Assembly (NCBI RefSeq): GCF_000259255.1
Contig: NC_017737.1
Span: forward strand, 992,001-1,056,000
DNA length: 64,000 nt
Direction of reading: 5' to 3'
Origin: Helicobacter cetorum MIT 00-7128
Lineage (GTDB): Bacteria > Campylobacterota > Campylobacteria > Campylobacterales > Helicobacteraceae
The translations under genes were made by a program, and so were the position numbers. This document shows positions 24,793 through 34,665 of this stretch, one piece after another. Under the pieces are notes generated by a model. The model searched no databases, was not told the DNA's origin, and was given only the letters and a program-made list of their open reading frames with translations. Within the stretch, counting starts at the first letter, position 1. Each line of letters begins with the position of its first letter.

Positions 24793-26486
24793 TTTTTATC
24801 CTTTAAGTTAAGAGTTTGTTGTAAAAATGCATCAACAGGAATAAAATTGCCAAAAATTTCTTGATAAATCAAATAATTAGCTATGACTTTAAAGCCATAA
24901 AGGCGTGTTTCATTGTAAGGCACAAGCTCCATGCTAAGCCATGGCTCAAAGCGATTTTTTTCACTAAAGCGTTTAGAGCTTTCTAACCATCTTCTTAAAA
25001 AACCAGGCCCTGCATTATAAGCATAAGCCACAAAAAGGGGGTGAGGGAATTCTTTTTTTAAGTGGTTTAAATAGTAATTACCAAATTTAAAAGCAATATT
25101 AGGATTAAACATATCATCTAAATCAATATTATTAATTCCAAGACTTTTGGCAAAAGGCTCTACATTAAAGGGCATAATCTGCATAAGCCCTAAAGCAAAA
25201 GAGCGAGAAATGAGTGCTGGAAGTAAGAAACTTTCTTGTCTAGCAATCGCATAAGCCATCGCTTTTTCATCGTTATTTTGCCATTCAATAATACCCTCAT
25301 AAGGAGAGAGATAGTAATAGAGCTTATCTTTATTGCGCTCATTCAAAAGATAAGTAAGCTCGGGGGCGCTTTTTTTATAATGTAAGCTTTTGAGCGTATT
25401 TTTAAAAGCATTTTCATCTTGCAAACTCAAAGCATAAGTTTTAAATTTTTGCCATAAAAAAGGGTCATAGGTATTAAAGGGGGGATTTTTCTTGCTTAAA
25501 TTTTGGATATTTGAAATAATGCGATAATTAGGCGAGCTTTTGAGTTCATGGCTAGCATAAATACTATAGAGATTAAGCGCTTGACTTTTTGAGAGGCGCT
25601 CTAAAATCTTTCGTTTTTTATGGACTAAATATTGCCAAAAAATAGCTCTATCTCTTAAGAAAGCATCATCTTTAGCTACAATCTCAGAGCGTTCAAAATA
25701 TTTTGAGGCTCTTTGAGGTTTTTTTCTTAAAATCTCATTGATTCCTAGAATGAAAAAAGTTTGGGCATTACTATGAGTGGCATTACTTTTGGCTAAAGCC
25801 TCTTTAAAATTATCCAATTTAGGGTCTAGGACAATCTTATAGACAAGATGATTAAAGGCTGAATAATTTTCATCTAAAAGGCGATTTAATTCTTTAATGG
25901 GGATAGGTTCTTCAAAAATTTTAAGCTTTTGCTCATAGCTTAGGTGGTTAAATAGGGCGCTAAAAACTTGTGCATTAGCCTTAAACATAGAGGCACTAAT
26001 ATCTTTATCTTGTAGAATATTTAATTCTTGATAAAGAATAGGATAGGATTCTTTGATTTTTGTTTGCAAAGGTTTGAGGATTGCAAGAGAGATTTTATCA
26101 AAATCTCTAATTTTTGATTTTAAGGCTATAGCAATACAGCTTGTTTGAAGGGTATCTATCTCTTCTAATAAACTTTCTAAAGCAATTTGCTTGCAATGAA
26201 TATCTTCTGGCATTTTGACATTAGGGTTTTTTTCTAAATTTTCTAAGCCTTTTTCATGCATAGCCTTTTGTAAGGCACTATTCTTATTTTGGGCTAATTC
26301 ATAGGCTTTTTTGGCGTTTTCTAAACTTGTATTTTTGTCGCTAATATAGCGCCATAAGTAGTAGTCTCTAGCAATTCCAGCAGGCTTTTTTTCTAAATCT
26401 TTAAGACTTAAACGAGGCTTAGAAAGCCCAAGATTGATTGAGATAGTAAATAAAAATAAAAATGGATAAAATTTAATAATGCGCAT
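24789..26486 (-). CDS. slt: Soluble lytic murein transglycosylase (Slt70-like)
   Basis: Slt cleaves the MurNAc-GlcNAc bond of peptidoglycan in the periplasm with 1,6-anhydro product formation. With the chosen start the protein is 565 aa: a signal peptide (MRIIKFYPFLFLFTISINLG), a long alpha-superhelical region, and a C-terminal lysozyme-like catalytic domain with AIARQESFLLPALISRSFALGLMQIMP (split as ARQES with catalytic Glu, then ALGLMQIMP) and FVAYAYNAGPGFLRRWL. I chose ATG 26486 because it gives a proper signal peptide and avoids overlap with yggT; an upstream in-frame ATG at 26531 would add 15 residues inside yggT. It is coupled to galU by a 4-bp overlap. Confidence 0.93.
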   Translation of the reverse strand: MRIIKFYPFLFLFTISINLGLSKPRLSLKDLEKKPAGIARDYYLWRYISDKNTSLENAKKAYELAQNKNSALQKAMHEKGLENLEKNPNVKMPEDIHCKQIALESLLEEIDTLQTSCIAIALKSKIRDFDKISLAILKPLQTKIKESYPILYQELNILQDKDISASMFKANAQVFSALFNHLSYEQKLKIFEEPIPIKELNRLLDENYSAFNHLVYKIVLDPKLDNFKEALAKSNATHSNAQTFFILGINEILRKKPQRASKYFERSEIVAKDDAFLRDRAIFWQYLVHKKRKILERLSKSQALNLYSIYASHELKSSPNYRIISNIQNLSKKNPPFNTYDPFLWQKFKTYALSLQDENAFKNTLKSLHYKKSAPELTYLLNERNKDKLYYYLSPYEGIIEWQNNDEKAMAYAIARQESFLLPALISRSFALGLMQIMPFNVEPFAKSLGINNIDLDDMFNPNIAFKFGNYYLNHLKKEFPHPLFVAYAYNAGPGFLRRWLESSKRFSEKNRFEPWLSMELVPYNETRLYGFKVIANYLIYQEIFGNFIPVDAFLQQTLNLKDKK

Positions 26487-26496
26487 AAATATTCTT

Positions 26497-26790
26497 TTAA
26501 AGACTTTGAGCGAGAGCAAAAAGCCATTCAATCAAGGTCAAATCTAAAAATTTTAAGATAATAATCACCGCTAAAGGAGCAAAATCTAATCCATTATACA
26601 CAAGCTTGAATTTAGAACGCAAGAAATAAAACACCGGCTCACACAAGCGAGATAAAATCTGCACGATAGGGTTATTAGGATTAGGTTGCACAAAACTTAG
26701 AAGTGAATAAATAATAACTACCCATACATACGCTGTAATCAAACCATGTAAAATGGTTGCGCTTGCATTCAATAAACTTGAAAATATCAT
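26497..26790 (-). CDS. YggT-family membrane protein
   Basis: This 97-aa integral membrane protein has two hydrophobic segments (near 14-32 and 70-90) separated by [20 protein letters not shown], the conserved YggT core (P-NP, then L-EP). The family is linked to osmotic shock resistance and, in cyanobacteria and plants, to nucleoid or division site organisation; its role here is unknown. Its ATG overlaps the end of gltX by four bases, and slt follows ten bases on, so it is embedded in a tight leftward operon. Confidence 0.87.
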   Translation of the reverse strand: MIFSSLLNASATILHGLITAYVWVVIIYSLLSFVQPNPNNPIVQILSRLCEPVFYFLRSKFKLVYNGLDFAPLAVIIILKFLDLTLIEWLFALAQSL

Positions 26791-28106
26791 GCTTTGAGCC
26801 TTAAGATTTCTTTACAATGGCTTTGAATATAAGGAAAAATCAAAGGTAATTCAATGCCATGTGAGCTCCCGGTTAAAAGAATGCGTAAAGGTTTGAAAAA
26901 GTCCTTACCCTTAAGCTTACTTAAATTCATGCTATCTTTTTTGAAACTTTCAAAATCGCTGTAGGCTTGAAAATCCATAGTTTTTAGAACATTAAAAAGC
27001 ACTAAGCAACGCTCTTTAAAATCTTCGTTTTCATAAGTTCTAACAATATCCTTTGGCTCTAAAAACAACGAAATTTTTTCTTTTAATTCCAAAAGAGTAT
27101 CGCTCTCTTCTATAAACAATCTTAAAAGCCCTAAGAGACTAATATCCTTTATTTGGGTAAGTTCTAATAATTTTTCATCATCTAAAAGTTTCAAATGCTC
27201 GTGGTTTAAATGCTTTAAGTATTTCAAATTAAAATGCGCCGGTGAGCTAGAAAGATTTTCTAAATTAAACCACTCTATCGCTTCTTCTAAAGTAAAAACT
27301 TCCTTAGGCACTTTATTACCGATAGTGATAAGATAATTAACAATCGCAACCGGCAAGAACCCTTGATTTAAGAGCCATTTCACACTTGATGCTTCATCTC
27401 TCTTACTCATCTTTTTGCCACTTATTTCATCTAAAATAATGGGTAAATGAGCGTAAGTAATAGGATTACTTGAACCTAAAGCTTGTTGAATGAGAATTTG
27501 TTTAGGGGTATTACTCACATGGTCTTCGCCCCTAATAATACAACTAATTTCATAGAGCAAATCATCGCATGCACAAGCAAAATTATAAGTAGGACTCTTA
27601 TCTTTTCTTAAAAGCACAAAAGAATCTAGTTCATAAGGCTCAAATTTCACTTCTTTTTTAATCACATCATTAAAAGACATGGCATTTTGCGGAGCTTTTA
27701 AACGCACAACAGGGTTATTATGATTACCTTTTTCTAAAGTCGCCCACTCATCTAAATACCTAAAAGGGCGTTTTTCATTCTTGGCTTTTTCTTTCTCTTG
27801 TTCTAGAAATTCCGTGCTTGCATAACACAAAAACGCCTTACTTTCTTTAAGTAATTTTTCTGCCATGTCCCTATGATAATTTAAATTATGGCTTTGATAG
27901 ACTAATTTATCCCAAGAAATTCCCATAAGCTTTAAAATCTCTAAAATCTCTTGGTCTTTTCCTTCAATGTTTCGCTCTTTGTCTGTGTCTTCAATGCGGA
28001 TTAAAAAGGGTTTGTTTTGTTGTTTAGCCACAATGTAGTTAAAAATAGCCGCTCTTAAATTCCCTATATGCATATCTCCTGTAGGCGAAGGCGCAAAACG
28101 AAGCAT
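26787..28106 (-). CDS. gltX: Glutamyl-tRNA synthetase, GltX2-like
   Basis: This 439-aa class I aminoacyl-tRNA synthetase has the HIGH-type motif [17 protein letters not shown] and the KMSKR loop [12 protein letters not shown]. The genomic setting next to yggT and slt matches HP0643 of H. pylori, which is GltX2, a tRNA-Gln-specific enzyme that makes Glu-tRNA(Gln) for amidation by GatCAB. The specificity assignment here rests on synteny recalled from memory, not on residues I can verify. A second, canonical GltX1 would be expected elsewhere in the genome. Confidence 0.93.
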   Translation of the reverse strand: MLRFAPSPTGDMHIGNLRAAIFNYIVAKQQNKPFLIRIEDTDKERNIEGKDQEILEILKLMGISWDKLVYQSHNLNYHRDMAEKLLKESKAFLCYASTEFLEQEKEKAKNEKRPFRYLDEWATLEKGNHNNPVVRLKAPQNAMSFNDVIKKEVKFEPYELDSFVLLRKDKSPTYNFACACDDLLYEISCIIRGEDHVSNTPKQILIQQALGSSNPITYAHLPIILDEISGKKMSKRDEASSVKWLLNQGFLPVAIVNYLITIGNKVPKEVFTLEEAIEWFNLENLSSSPAHFNLKYLKHLNHEHLKLLDDEKLLELTQIKDISLLGLLRLFIEESDTLLELKEKISLFLEPKDIVRTYENEDFKERCLVLFNVLKTMDFQAYSDFESFKKDSMNLSKLKGKDFFKPLRILLTGSSHGIELPLIFPYIQSHCKEILRLKA

Positions 28107-28157
28107 AAAAAAACCCTTTAATAAAGAAAATGATTTGTAATTATACTCTAAGAATAC

Positions 28158-29186
28158 TTAATTAAGCTTGTTAAACCCCTTTAGACTCTCTTTAAAATCT
28201 ATCAAAAAATCATGTATTTTAAGAGTTTGTTTTAAAAATTCCATATATAAAATGGGGCGTAAGCGTTTAGGAATGCTTAATTTTCTAGCCTTATCTTTAA
28301 AGTCTTTTGGCATGCTTAAAATTTTAGGGGGTTTATGGGCGATAAAAACATGCTCGTTATTATTTTCAATGATAAATTTTTGAGCGATTTCTAGGCTAAA
28401 AAAAGAGCGTTTGATTTCTTCTTTTTGAGAAAAACTGAGTAAATACCCCTTTTGTTTTAAGATTTTATCTAAAGTGAAAAGGGAATTTTGTGAGTGCTTG
28501 AAAAAAGTAATCGCATGAATTTGTGAAATCTCAATGCTAGGATAAAGCTGTTCTTTTTCTTTGTCTAAGAATTTAAAACTCTTAATGATGCCCCTAGAAT
28601 AATTTTGCATTAAGGAATTAGCGTAATTTTTTCTAAAAAAATTGCGTTTAAATTTTAGAGAAGTGTTAGAACCATCTTCAAAAAATTTCAAATCTTTAGC
28701 GAGTGTTTTAATTTTGTCTTTAGGGGTGTAGAGTAAGGGGCGAATAATGCTGTATTGCTCTCTTTTTTCAAAAGCTTGAAAGCTTAAAAGCGTATTGAGT
28801 CCAGCCCCCTTGCTTAGTTGCATTAAAAACCATTCTAGCCTATCATTTAAATGGTGTGCTAAAATCAAATGCTTGTAAGAATGCTCTTTAATGAGTTCTT
28901 CAAAAAAATCATAACGCACTTTTCTAGCTTGCATTTCAAAATTATGCGTGATTTTAGAAGCGTAATGAATGTAGCATTTTTTATGGTGTGTTTGAGCTAA
29001 TTTTTGAGCGTATTTAATGATTTCAAGGCGTTTTTCTTGCGTGTTATAATCCACTAAAGCGATGTCAAAGCCAATGTTTTCTTTGACTAAGAGATAAAAC
29101 AAGAAAACAGAATCAATTCCACCAGAAAAACCTAGTAAATTCTTGCTCTCTCTTAAAGGCTCTAAATAATTTTTAAAATCTTGCAC
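28158..29186 (-). CDS. tilS: tRNA(Ile)-lysidine synthase
   Basis: TilS converts C34 of the CAU-anticodon tRNA-Ile2 to lysidine, changing decoding from AUG to AUA. The 342-aa protein has the PP-loop FSGGIDSVFLFYLL, then ALVDYN, LAHHLNDRLEWFLMQLSKGAG and PLLYTPKDKI, the family core. The C-terminal extension found in E. coli TilS is short, as in other epsilonproteobacteria. A possible substrate tRNA with a CAT anticodon lies in the same window (37755-37831). rimO precedes it by 14 bases on the same strand. Confidence 0.94.
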   Translation of the reverse strand: MQDFKNYLEPLRESKNLLGFSGGIDSVFLFYLLVKENIGFDIALVDYNTQEKRLEIIKYAQKLAQTHHKKCYIHYASKITHNFEMQARKVRYDFFEELIKEHSYKHLILAHHLNDRLEWFLMQLSKGAGLNTLLSFQAFEKREQYSIIRPLLYTPKDKIKTLAKDLKFFEDGSNTSLKFKRNFFRKNYANSLMQNYSRGIIKSFKFLDKEKEQLYPSIEISQIHAITFFKHSQNSLFTLDKILKQKGYLLSFSQKEEIKRSFFSLEIAQKFIIENNNEHVFIAHKPPKILSMPKDFKDKARKLSIPKRLRPILYMEFLKQTLKIHDFLIDFKESLKGFNKLN

Positions 29187-29200
29187 TTTTTAAGCTGTTT

Positions 29201-30520
29201 TTAAAGGGGGCTTAAAACCTTAGCCATTAAAATATTGTCTTTAAATTCACTAGGCATAATTATATAATGCCCGGGTTTTAAAGGGGAATCTAGTTCGCTA
29301 TCATTGATTAAAATTTCGCCATCTACTTCAGGTGCCCATCTCAAATCCCTTGCTTTGTAAAAATACTCACCTTCCTTACCTTCAACTAACGCCTTGATAG
29401 GTTTATTCAACAAAGCCTTAAAAGAATTATGTTGGTGTTTTAAAGCAATTTTATTTAAGGCTTTAATGCGAGCATTCACAATTTTTTTAGGCACTCTTTC
29501 TAAAGAATAGGCATGCGTATTCTCTTCAGCACTAAAAGCAAAGATATTTAATCTATCAAATTTAAAATCATCTAAAAATGCGCTTAATTCTTCAAATTCG
29601 CTCTCATTTTCCTCTGGGTGTCCTACAATAATGGTGCTTCTTATAAAGCTTTCTTTAACCTGTTTCATAGCATTTAAAAGTTTTAGATGGTGTGCTTTAT
29701 TAGAGTTGCGACGCATTTTTTTGAGCATAGAATCACTAATATGCTGTATAGGCATATCAAAATAGTTTTGAAAAATAGGCGAATTTGCAATCGCTTCAAT
29801 AAGCTCTATCGTGGTGCTAGATGGATAGAGATATAAAATGCGTGCACTTTTTAAGGCTTGTTGCTTATCAATAGCTTGGATAAGCTTTATTAACCCATCT
29901 TTTTGCCCCTTATCATACAAAAATGAGCTAGAATCTTGAGCGATAAAGGTCATATCACTATAGCCTTTGAGAGCTAAACCTTCTACTTCTTTTAGAATGG
30001 AGTCTAATTCTCTGCTATGTAATTTTCCCTTAAAGCTAGGAATAGCACAAAAAGAACATTTTTGATTACAGCCTTCAGAGATTTTAGTGTAAGCATGGAT
30101 ACTAGAGCCAGTGATAATGCGGGCGTTATAATGCTCGCTCAAAAACACTTGCTCGCTAAATTGATTTTGTTTTTTAGCAATCAACACATCAATTTTGTCA
30201 TAATCGCCCACACCGGTAAAAATATCCACTTCAGGAATGAGCTCTTTGATTTCATCCTTATAGCGTTCGCTCAAGCACCCGCTTGCAATTAAAATGGCGT
30301 TGTCTTTTTTATCTTTAGCGGCATTTAAAATCGTTTGAATACTCTCTTGCTTAGCGCTTTCAATAAAGCCACAAGTATTAATCACAATCACATCGGCGTT
30401 TTTAGTGTCATTAGTGAGCGTGTAGTTATAGAGCTTGCCTAACATCACTTCTGAATCCACTAGGTTTTTAGAACAACCTAGAGAAATCAAGCAAAGTTGT
30501 TTGTTTTCTTTTACTTGCAT
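29201..30520 (-). CDS. rimO: Ribosomal protein S12 methylthiotransferase RimO
   Basis: RimO methylthiolates an Asp of ribosomal protein S12 by radical-SAM chemistry. The 439-aa protein has the N-terminal UPF0004 domain (LGCSKNLVDSEVMLG, NTCGFIESAK, ASGCLSERY), whose three cysteines bind the second cluster, the radical-SAM motif EGCNQKCSFCAIPSFKG (CxxxCxxC), and a C-terminal TRAM domain (KALVEGKEGEYFYKARD). The NLVDSE and FIESA blocks favour RimO over MiaB. It is one base downstream of the gpt gene and 14 bases before tilS, all leftward. Confidence 0.95.
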   Translation of the reverse strand: MQVKENKQLCLISLGCSKNLVDSEVMLGKLYNYTLTNDTKNADVIVINTCGFIESAKQESIQTILNAAKDKKDNAILIASGCLSERYKDEIKELIPEVDIFTGVGDYDKIDVLIAKKQNQFSEQVFLSEHYNARIITGSSIHAYTKISEGCNQKCSFCAIPSFKGKLHSRELDSILKEVEGLALKGYSDMTFIAQDSSSFLYDKGQKDGLIKLIQAIDKQQALKSARILYLYPSSTTIELIEAIANSPIFQNYFDMPIQHISDSMLKKMRRNSNKAHHLKLLNAMKQVKESFIRSTIIVGHPEENESEFEELSAFLDDFKFDRLNIFAFSAEENTHAYSLERVPKKIVNARIKALNKIALKHQHNSFKALLNKPIKALVEGKEGEYFYKARDLRWAPEVDGEILINDSELDSPLKPGHYIIMPSEFKDNILMAKVLSPL

Positions 30521-30521
30521 G

Positions 30522-30983
30522 TTAAAGGCTTTTTAAATTTTTTAAATCCACTTCCCAAAAGAAGTCAATCCACTCAGGAGCGTCTTTTAAAAACGCACTA
30601 GCTTTGTATTTGGCACTTGTCTTTTGAAACAAACTCGCACTATAAAACCTTTTCTTAGGGTGCTTATCTTGCAAGACTTTAAGCACCGCTTCTAAAGAAT
30701 TACCGCTATCTACGATTTCATCTACCACTAAGATTTTATTTAAAGGCTCTTTGATAGTAGGAATATTTTCAATTTTAAGAGCGTTTTGTTGATTTGTGGT
30801 GTCATAAGAAATCGCATTAATGCCATAAACTTCTCTCAAATCCCAATACAAACTCAAAAAATGCGTTAAAGTCATGCCCCCTCGCATGACACAGACAATC
30901 GCCTCTGGCACACCGCAATTTTGTTCTATCTGTTTAGCCAACTCTAAACTATCATGTAAAAAAGTCTCGTAAGAATAATGCAT
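30522..30983 (-). CDS. gpt: Purine (xanthine/guanine-type) phosphoribosyltransferase
   Basis: This 153-aa salvage enzyme joins a purine base to PRPP. The PRPP-binding motif is ILVVDEIVDSGNSLEAVL, and the N-terminal IVCVMRGGMTLTHFLS carries the PPi-binding loop. The C-terminal PEWIDFFWEVD supplies the aromatic base-stacking residue seen in Gpt-type enzymes. The order gpt-rimO matches HP0735-HP0734 in H. pylori. Base preference (xanthine, guanine or hypoxanthine) cannot be decided by eye. It lies eight bases downstream of the aminotransferase gene. Confidence 0.88.
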   Translation of the reverse strand: MHYSYETFLHDSLELAKQIEQNCGVPEAIVCVMRGGMTLTHFLSLYWDLREVYGINAISYDTTNQQNALKIENIPTIKEPLNKILVVDEIVDSGNSLEAVLKVLQDKHPKKRFYSASLFQKTSAKYKASAFLKDAPEWIDFFWEVDLKNLKSL

Positions 30984-30991
30984 TTTAATCC

Positions 30992-32101
30992 TTAAATTTC
31001 ATAGTATTGTTTTAAAAAGGTTGTGTTAGCAATGCCATTAAAAGCCCTTAAGCCTAAGTCATTTAGGGCTAATTCTAGAGCATTTAAAACATAACAGGTT
31101 TCATAAAGTGGAATGATTCCCATATGATTGATACGAATAAGTGTGTCTTTATAAACATCTTGCCCGCCAGCAAATTGCACCTTGTATTTTTCTTTTAAAA
31201 TTTTTCGCAATGCTTTGGCATGCTCATTAAAGATAGTTGTCATGCTTAGGCTGGGATTTTTTGGAAAAATCTTTAAATCTAAAGCTTTGATAGCCATTTG
31301 AGTGGCTAGGGCGACTTTTTTTGTCTCTTTATAAAGAATCTCAAAACCCCCTAAATTTTTAACTAATTCAAAATAACGCTCTAAACCTAAGGTGTGTAAA
31401 ATCGGAGCGGTATAACTGGTGGTGTTATTTCTTTGGTTTTTTAATTCGCTCTTTAGATTGAAATAAAATCCCACATTACGCTCTTCTATGCGCTCAGTGG
31501 CTTTTTGACTTAGAGCGATTAAACTCATGCCAGGGGGTAGCATGAACGCCTTTTGACTCCCCCCAATGAGTGCGTCAATATGCGTTATATCTAGTGGCTC
31601 AACTCCAAGAGCCGTAATAGCATCTACAATAATAAAAATATCCTTATTGTATTCTTTGATTGTTGAAGCGATTTTTTCAACAGGGTGGCGTAACCCCCCA
31701 CTAGACTCGCATACTTGAATGCAAAAGGTATCAATATTAGGGTTAGCTTTAAGAGTGTTTAATACTTCATCTACTTTAGCTGGAGTATCCCATTCATAAA
31801 CTAATTCATGAGTCTTAATAGAATGAGCTTTTGCAATTTTGCCAAACCTTTCGCCAAATTTACCGGCATTGACAAAAAGTAATTCTTGCTTACATAATGA
31901 AAGCACACTCGCTTCCATCGCACCTGTTCCGCTACTATTTAGAAGTAAAATTTCTTCTAAACCTATCATTTTTTTTAAATTTTCTCGCACATTTTGAAAA
32001 ATATTTTCAAAATCTTTGGTGCGATGGTGGGGCATTTTTTGAGAAAAGCTTGTGCGCATTTCTTCACTAATTGCCACAGGACCTGGGGTAAAAAGCAACA
32101 T
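30992..32101 (-). CDS. Class V PLP-dependent aminotransferase
   Basis: This 369-aa fold-type I enzyme begins LLFTPGPVAISEEMR (the TPGP start of alanine-glyoxylate/serine-pyruvate aminotransferases) and has NSSGTGAMEA (cofactor phosphate loop), VDAITALG (Asp contacting the PLP pyridine) and GGSQKAFMLPPG, where the Lys forms the Schiff base. In H. pylori the equivalent gene (HP0736) is annotated in this class. It may supply the phosphoserine aminotransferase step, but that is inference. It heads the leftward aminotransferase-gpt-rimO-tilS run and is divergent from pgpA. Confidence 0.87.
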   Translation of the reverse strand: MLLFTPGPVAISEEMRTSFSQKMPHHRTKDFENIFQNVRENLKKMIGLEEILLLNSSGTGAMEASVLSLCKQELLFVNAGKFGERFGKIAKAHSIKTHELVYEWDTPAKVDEVLNTLKANPNIDTFCIQVCESSGGLRHPVEKIASTIKEYNKDIFIIVDAITALGVEPLDITHIDALIGGSQKAFMLPPGMSLIALSQKATERIEERNVGFYFNLKSELKNQRNNTTSYTAPILHTLGLERYFELVKNLGGFEILYKETKKVALATQMAIKALDLKIFPKNPSLSMTTIFNEHAKALRKILKEKYKVQFAGGQDVYKDTLIRINHMGIIPLYETCYVLNALELALNDLGLRAFNGIANTTFLKQYYEI

Positions 32102-32231
32102 GAAAGCCTCATTAAAATTGAAATAATTTTGTAATCATAGTCTAAACACGCTTAAAAACATGTTTTTTGTTTGAATTAAGTTGTAATTTGTAGAGTATGT
32201 AGCAGAAGTTTTTGAAAAATTGAATAGAAAA

Positions 32232-32240
32232 TGCTAAAAT
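32232..32240 (+). promoter_or_regulatory. Candidate extended -10 (TGCTAAAAT) for pgpA
   Basis: TGCTAAAAT is an exact match to TGnTAnAAT on the plus strand, 65 bases before the pgpA ATG, in the 203-bp divergent spacer. Confidence 0.5.
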
Positions 32241-32304
32241 ACCAACCTTTAAATTATATAAAATAATATTATATTAAGTTTTAGTGAATTAGTTAGGAAT
32301 TTCT

Positions 32305-32781
32305 ATGAATAGATATGGATGGCGTGCATGTTTTTTGACCCTCTTTTTTGTGGGTTATTCTAAAAAAGCTCCGGGAACTATGGGAAGTTTAGTAGCTTTA
32401 TTTTTGGGGCTACCTATTTTATTTTTTTCGCCTAATACGCTGTTTTTAAGTGCTATTTTAATAGGACTTATTGCAATTAGAAAGATTGATGAAGAAGAAC
32501 GACTAACCCAAATGCATGACAGCTCTTATATTGTTATAGATGAATTAGTAGGCATGTGGCTTGCTATGGCTATTACTAAATTTTCACTTCTTGGAATTAT
32601 TCTAAGTTTTATTTTCTTTAGGCTCTATGATATTAAAAAGCCCTCACTTATTGGCAAGATAGACAAAGAAGTTAAAGGGGGTTTAGGGGTTGTGGGCGAT
32701 GATGCACTAGCTGGTGTGTTAGCGGGATTAAGCGTGCTAGTATTGTTAAAAATATTAAGCCTATTTGGTTTTATTGAATAA
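32305..32781 (+). CDS. pgpA: Phosphatidylglycerophosphatase A
   Basis: PgpA removes phosphate from phosphatidylglycerophosphate to make phosphatidylglycerol at the inner membrane. The 158-aa protein has the family blocks KAPGTMGSLVALFLG, the acidic IDELVGMWLAM (IV-DE-G motif), FRLYDIKKPSLIGKID and GLGVVGDDALAGVLAG, with four hydrophobic segments. All conserved acidic residues are present. A Shine-Dalgarno-like TAGGAA lies before the ATG. Confidence 0.94.
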   Translation: MNRYGWRACFLTLFFVGYSKKAPGTMGSLVALFLGLPILFFSPNTLFLSAILIGLIAIRKIDEEERLTQMHDSSYIVIDELVGMWLAMAITKFSLLGIILSFIFFRLYDIKKPSLIGKIDKEVKGGLGVVGDDALAGVLAGLSVLVLLKILSLFGFIE

Positions 32782-32871
32782 CAACTCTGTTGTAGAGATT
32801 TAAAAGCCTTTTTAGGTAATTATAGATAAACTTACACTTAATTATTGACTTTATAAATGCGGGAGTTTGTG

Positions 32872-33936
32872 TTGGAGTTGTGCGTATTATTTGGTGGGGC
32901 AAGTTTTGAGCATGAAATTAGTGTGGTGAGTGCGATTGCGCTTAAAGAGGTGCTCAAAGATTCTATTAAACATTTTATCTTTTTGAACGAAGAGCATGAA
33001 TTTTATTTGATTGATAAAGAAAACATGCATTCAGAATATTTTGCTAATTTCAAAGAGAAAAAGTTAGCCCCTTTGCAATTATGCAAAAAAGGTCTGTTTA
33101 AAAGCGCATTCTTTGGGAATAAAAAAGTTGAACTTCCTTTAGTCATCAATCTAGTGCATGGAAATGATGGCGAAGATGGGAAACTAGCAAGTTTGTTAGA
33201 CTTCTATCATATTGCTTTTATAGGCCCTAGAATTGAATCAAGTGTGTTAAGTTATAATAAATACTTAACTAAACTTTATGCAGAGAGCGTGGGCGTAAAT
33301 GTTTTGCCTTATGTGGTGCTTAATGAAAATAACGCTTATAAAAATGCTTTAGAGATTATTCTTAAAAAGTTCGCTTTCCCTTTCATTATAAAGCCTATCA
33401 ATGCGGGTAGTTCGCTAGGAGTAAGCGTAGTAAGAGAAGAAAAAGAATTAGCATATGCTTTGGATTGTGCGTTTGAATATTCTAAAGAAGTTTTAGTAGA
33501 GCCTTTTATAAGCGGTGTAAAAGAATATAATTTGGCGGGCTGTAAGATTAAGCAAGCAAGCGAGCAAGATTTTTATTTTTCTTACATTGAAGAGCCTAGC
33601 AAACAAGATTTTTTAGATTTTGAGCAAAAATATTTAGATTTTTCACGCACTAAAGCTCCAAAAGCTCAAATCTCTAGTTCTTTAGAAGAGGGCTTGAAAA
33701 AAGCCTTTAGGGATTTGTATGGAGATTTGTTTGAGGGGGCTTTGATTAGGTGTGATTTTTTTGAGATAGACAATAAAATCTATTTGAATGAAATCAACCC
33801 AATTCCCGGAAGTTTAGCTAATTATTTGTTTGAAGATTTTAAGAAAGTTTTAAAATGTCTAGCTCAATCTTTACCAAAACCCCCTAAAGTTCAAGTGAAA
33901 AATTCTTACTTATTGCAAATTCAAAAGAATAAATAA
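32872..33936 (+). CDS. ddl: D-alanine-D-alanine ligase
   Basis: Ddl makes the D-Ala-D-Ala dipeptide for the peptidoglycan stem. The protein starts LELCVLFGGASFEHEISVVSAI, then VHGNDGEDGKLASLLD, KPINAGSSLGVSVV, EPFISGVKEYNLAG and NEINPIPGSLANYLF, covering the ATP-grasp core and its Mg-binding Asn/Glu. I place the start at TTG 32872 because GGGAG is six bases upstream and the protein then begins at the conserved strand; ATG 32857 and GTG 32869 are in frame but have poor sites. This gives 354 aa. The stop codon abuts the ATG of the hydrolase gene. Confidence 0.93.
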   Translation: MELCVLFGGASFEHEISVVSAIALKEVLKDSIKHFIFLNEEHEFYLIDKENMHSEYFANFKEKKLAPLQLCKKGLFKSAFFGNKKVELPLVINLVHGNDGEDGKLASLLDFYHIAFIGPRIESSVLSYNKYLTKLYAESVGVNVLPYVVLNENNAYKNALEIILKKFAFPFIIKPINAGSSLGVSVVREEKELAYALDCAFEYSKEVLVEPFISGVKEYNLAGCKIKQASEQDFYFSYIEEPSKQDFLDFEQKYLDFSRTKAPKAQISSSLEEGLKKAFRDLYGDLFEGALIRCDFFEIDNKIYLNEINPIPGSLANYLFEDFKKVLKCLAQSLPKPPKVQVKNSYLLQIQKNK

Positions 33937-34665
33937 ATGGCTAAACGCACCATTAGATATTTAGATAATGATTTTGATATTGCCTATACTCTTATAGATA
34001 ATAAAAGTGCTTTGAATGCTGTATTTTTGCATGGTTGGGGGAGTAGCAGGGATATTATGCAAAGAGCGTTTCAAAAAAGTTTTTCAAAATACAATCATTT
34101 ATATATAGATTTGCCCGGCTTTAATCAAAGTCCCAATACTGAAAAAATCCTAGAAACTAAAGATTACGCCAATATCATTGATTTGTTTTTAGAGAGCCTT
34201 AATTATAAAGCGCATTTAGCCTTTGGGCATAGCTTTGGCGGAAAGGTGGCGCTATTGTGCAAAAATGAGCGTTTAGTTTTATTAAGCAGCGCAGGAATTT
34301 TAGAGCCTAAACCCTTAAAAGTGCGTTTAAAAATTGCTTTAGCTAAAGTGTTTAAAAAATTAGGGTTAAATTTAAGTTTTTTAAAGAGTAAAGATGCTCA
34401 AGGTTTAAATAAGGCTATGTATGAGACTTTTAAAAAGGTGGTTTGCGAGGATTTTACGCCCTATTTTAAAGCATGTCAAAAAGAAGTTTGGCTGTTTTGG
34501 GGAAAGGACGATAAAGCAACACCTTTAAGTTCTGCTAAGCGCATGCATGCGTTGATAAAAGATAGTAAGTTGGTGGTTTTAGAGGGAGAGCATTTCTTTT
34601 TTTTAAACCAAGCTAAGAAAATAGAACATTTGATGGAGAAGGAATGCAAGAGCTTAATTGGATAG
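33937..34665 (+). CDS. Alpha/beta hydrolase
   Basis: This 242-aa cytosolic hydrolase has an oxyanion segment FLHGWGSS, the nucleophile elbow FGHSFGGK (GxSxG, Ser nucleophile), an acid residue in WGKDDKATP and a C-terminal EGEHFFF His. The catalytic triad is therefore complete. The substrate is unknown. Its ATG directly follows the ddl stop codon, and its end overlaps murF by 22 bases, so it is locked into the cell-wall operon, as HP0739 is in H. pylori (from memory). Confidence 0.86.
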   Translation: MAKRTIRYLDNDFDIAYTLIDNKSALNAVFLHGWGSSRDIMQRAFQKSFSKYNHLYIDLPGFNQSPNTEKILETKDYANIIDLFLESLNYKAHLAFGHSFGGKVALLCKNERLVLLSSAGILEPKPLKVRLKIALAKVFKKLGLNLSFLKSKDAQGLNKAMYETFKKVVCEDFTPYFKACQKEVWLFWGKDDKATPLSSAKRMHALIKDSKLVVLEGEHFFFLNQAKKIEHLMEKECKSLIG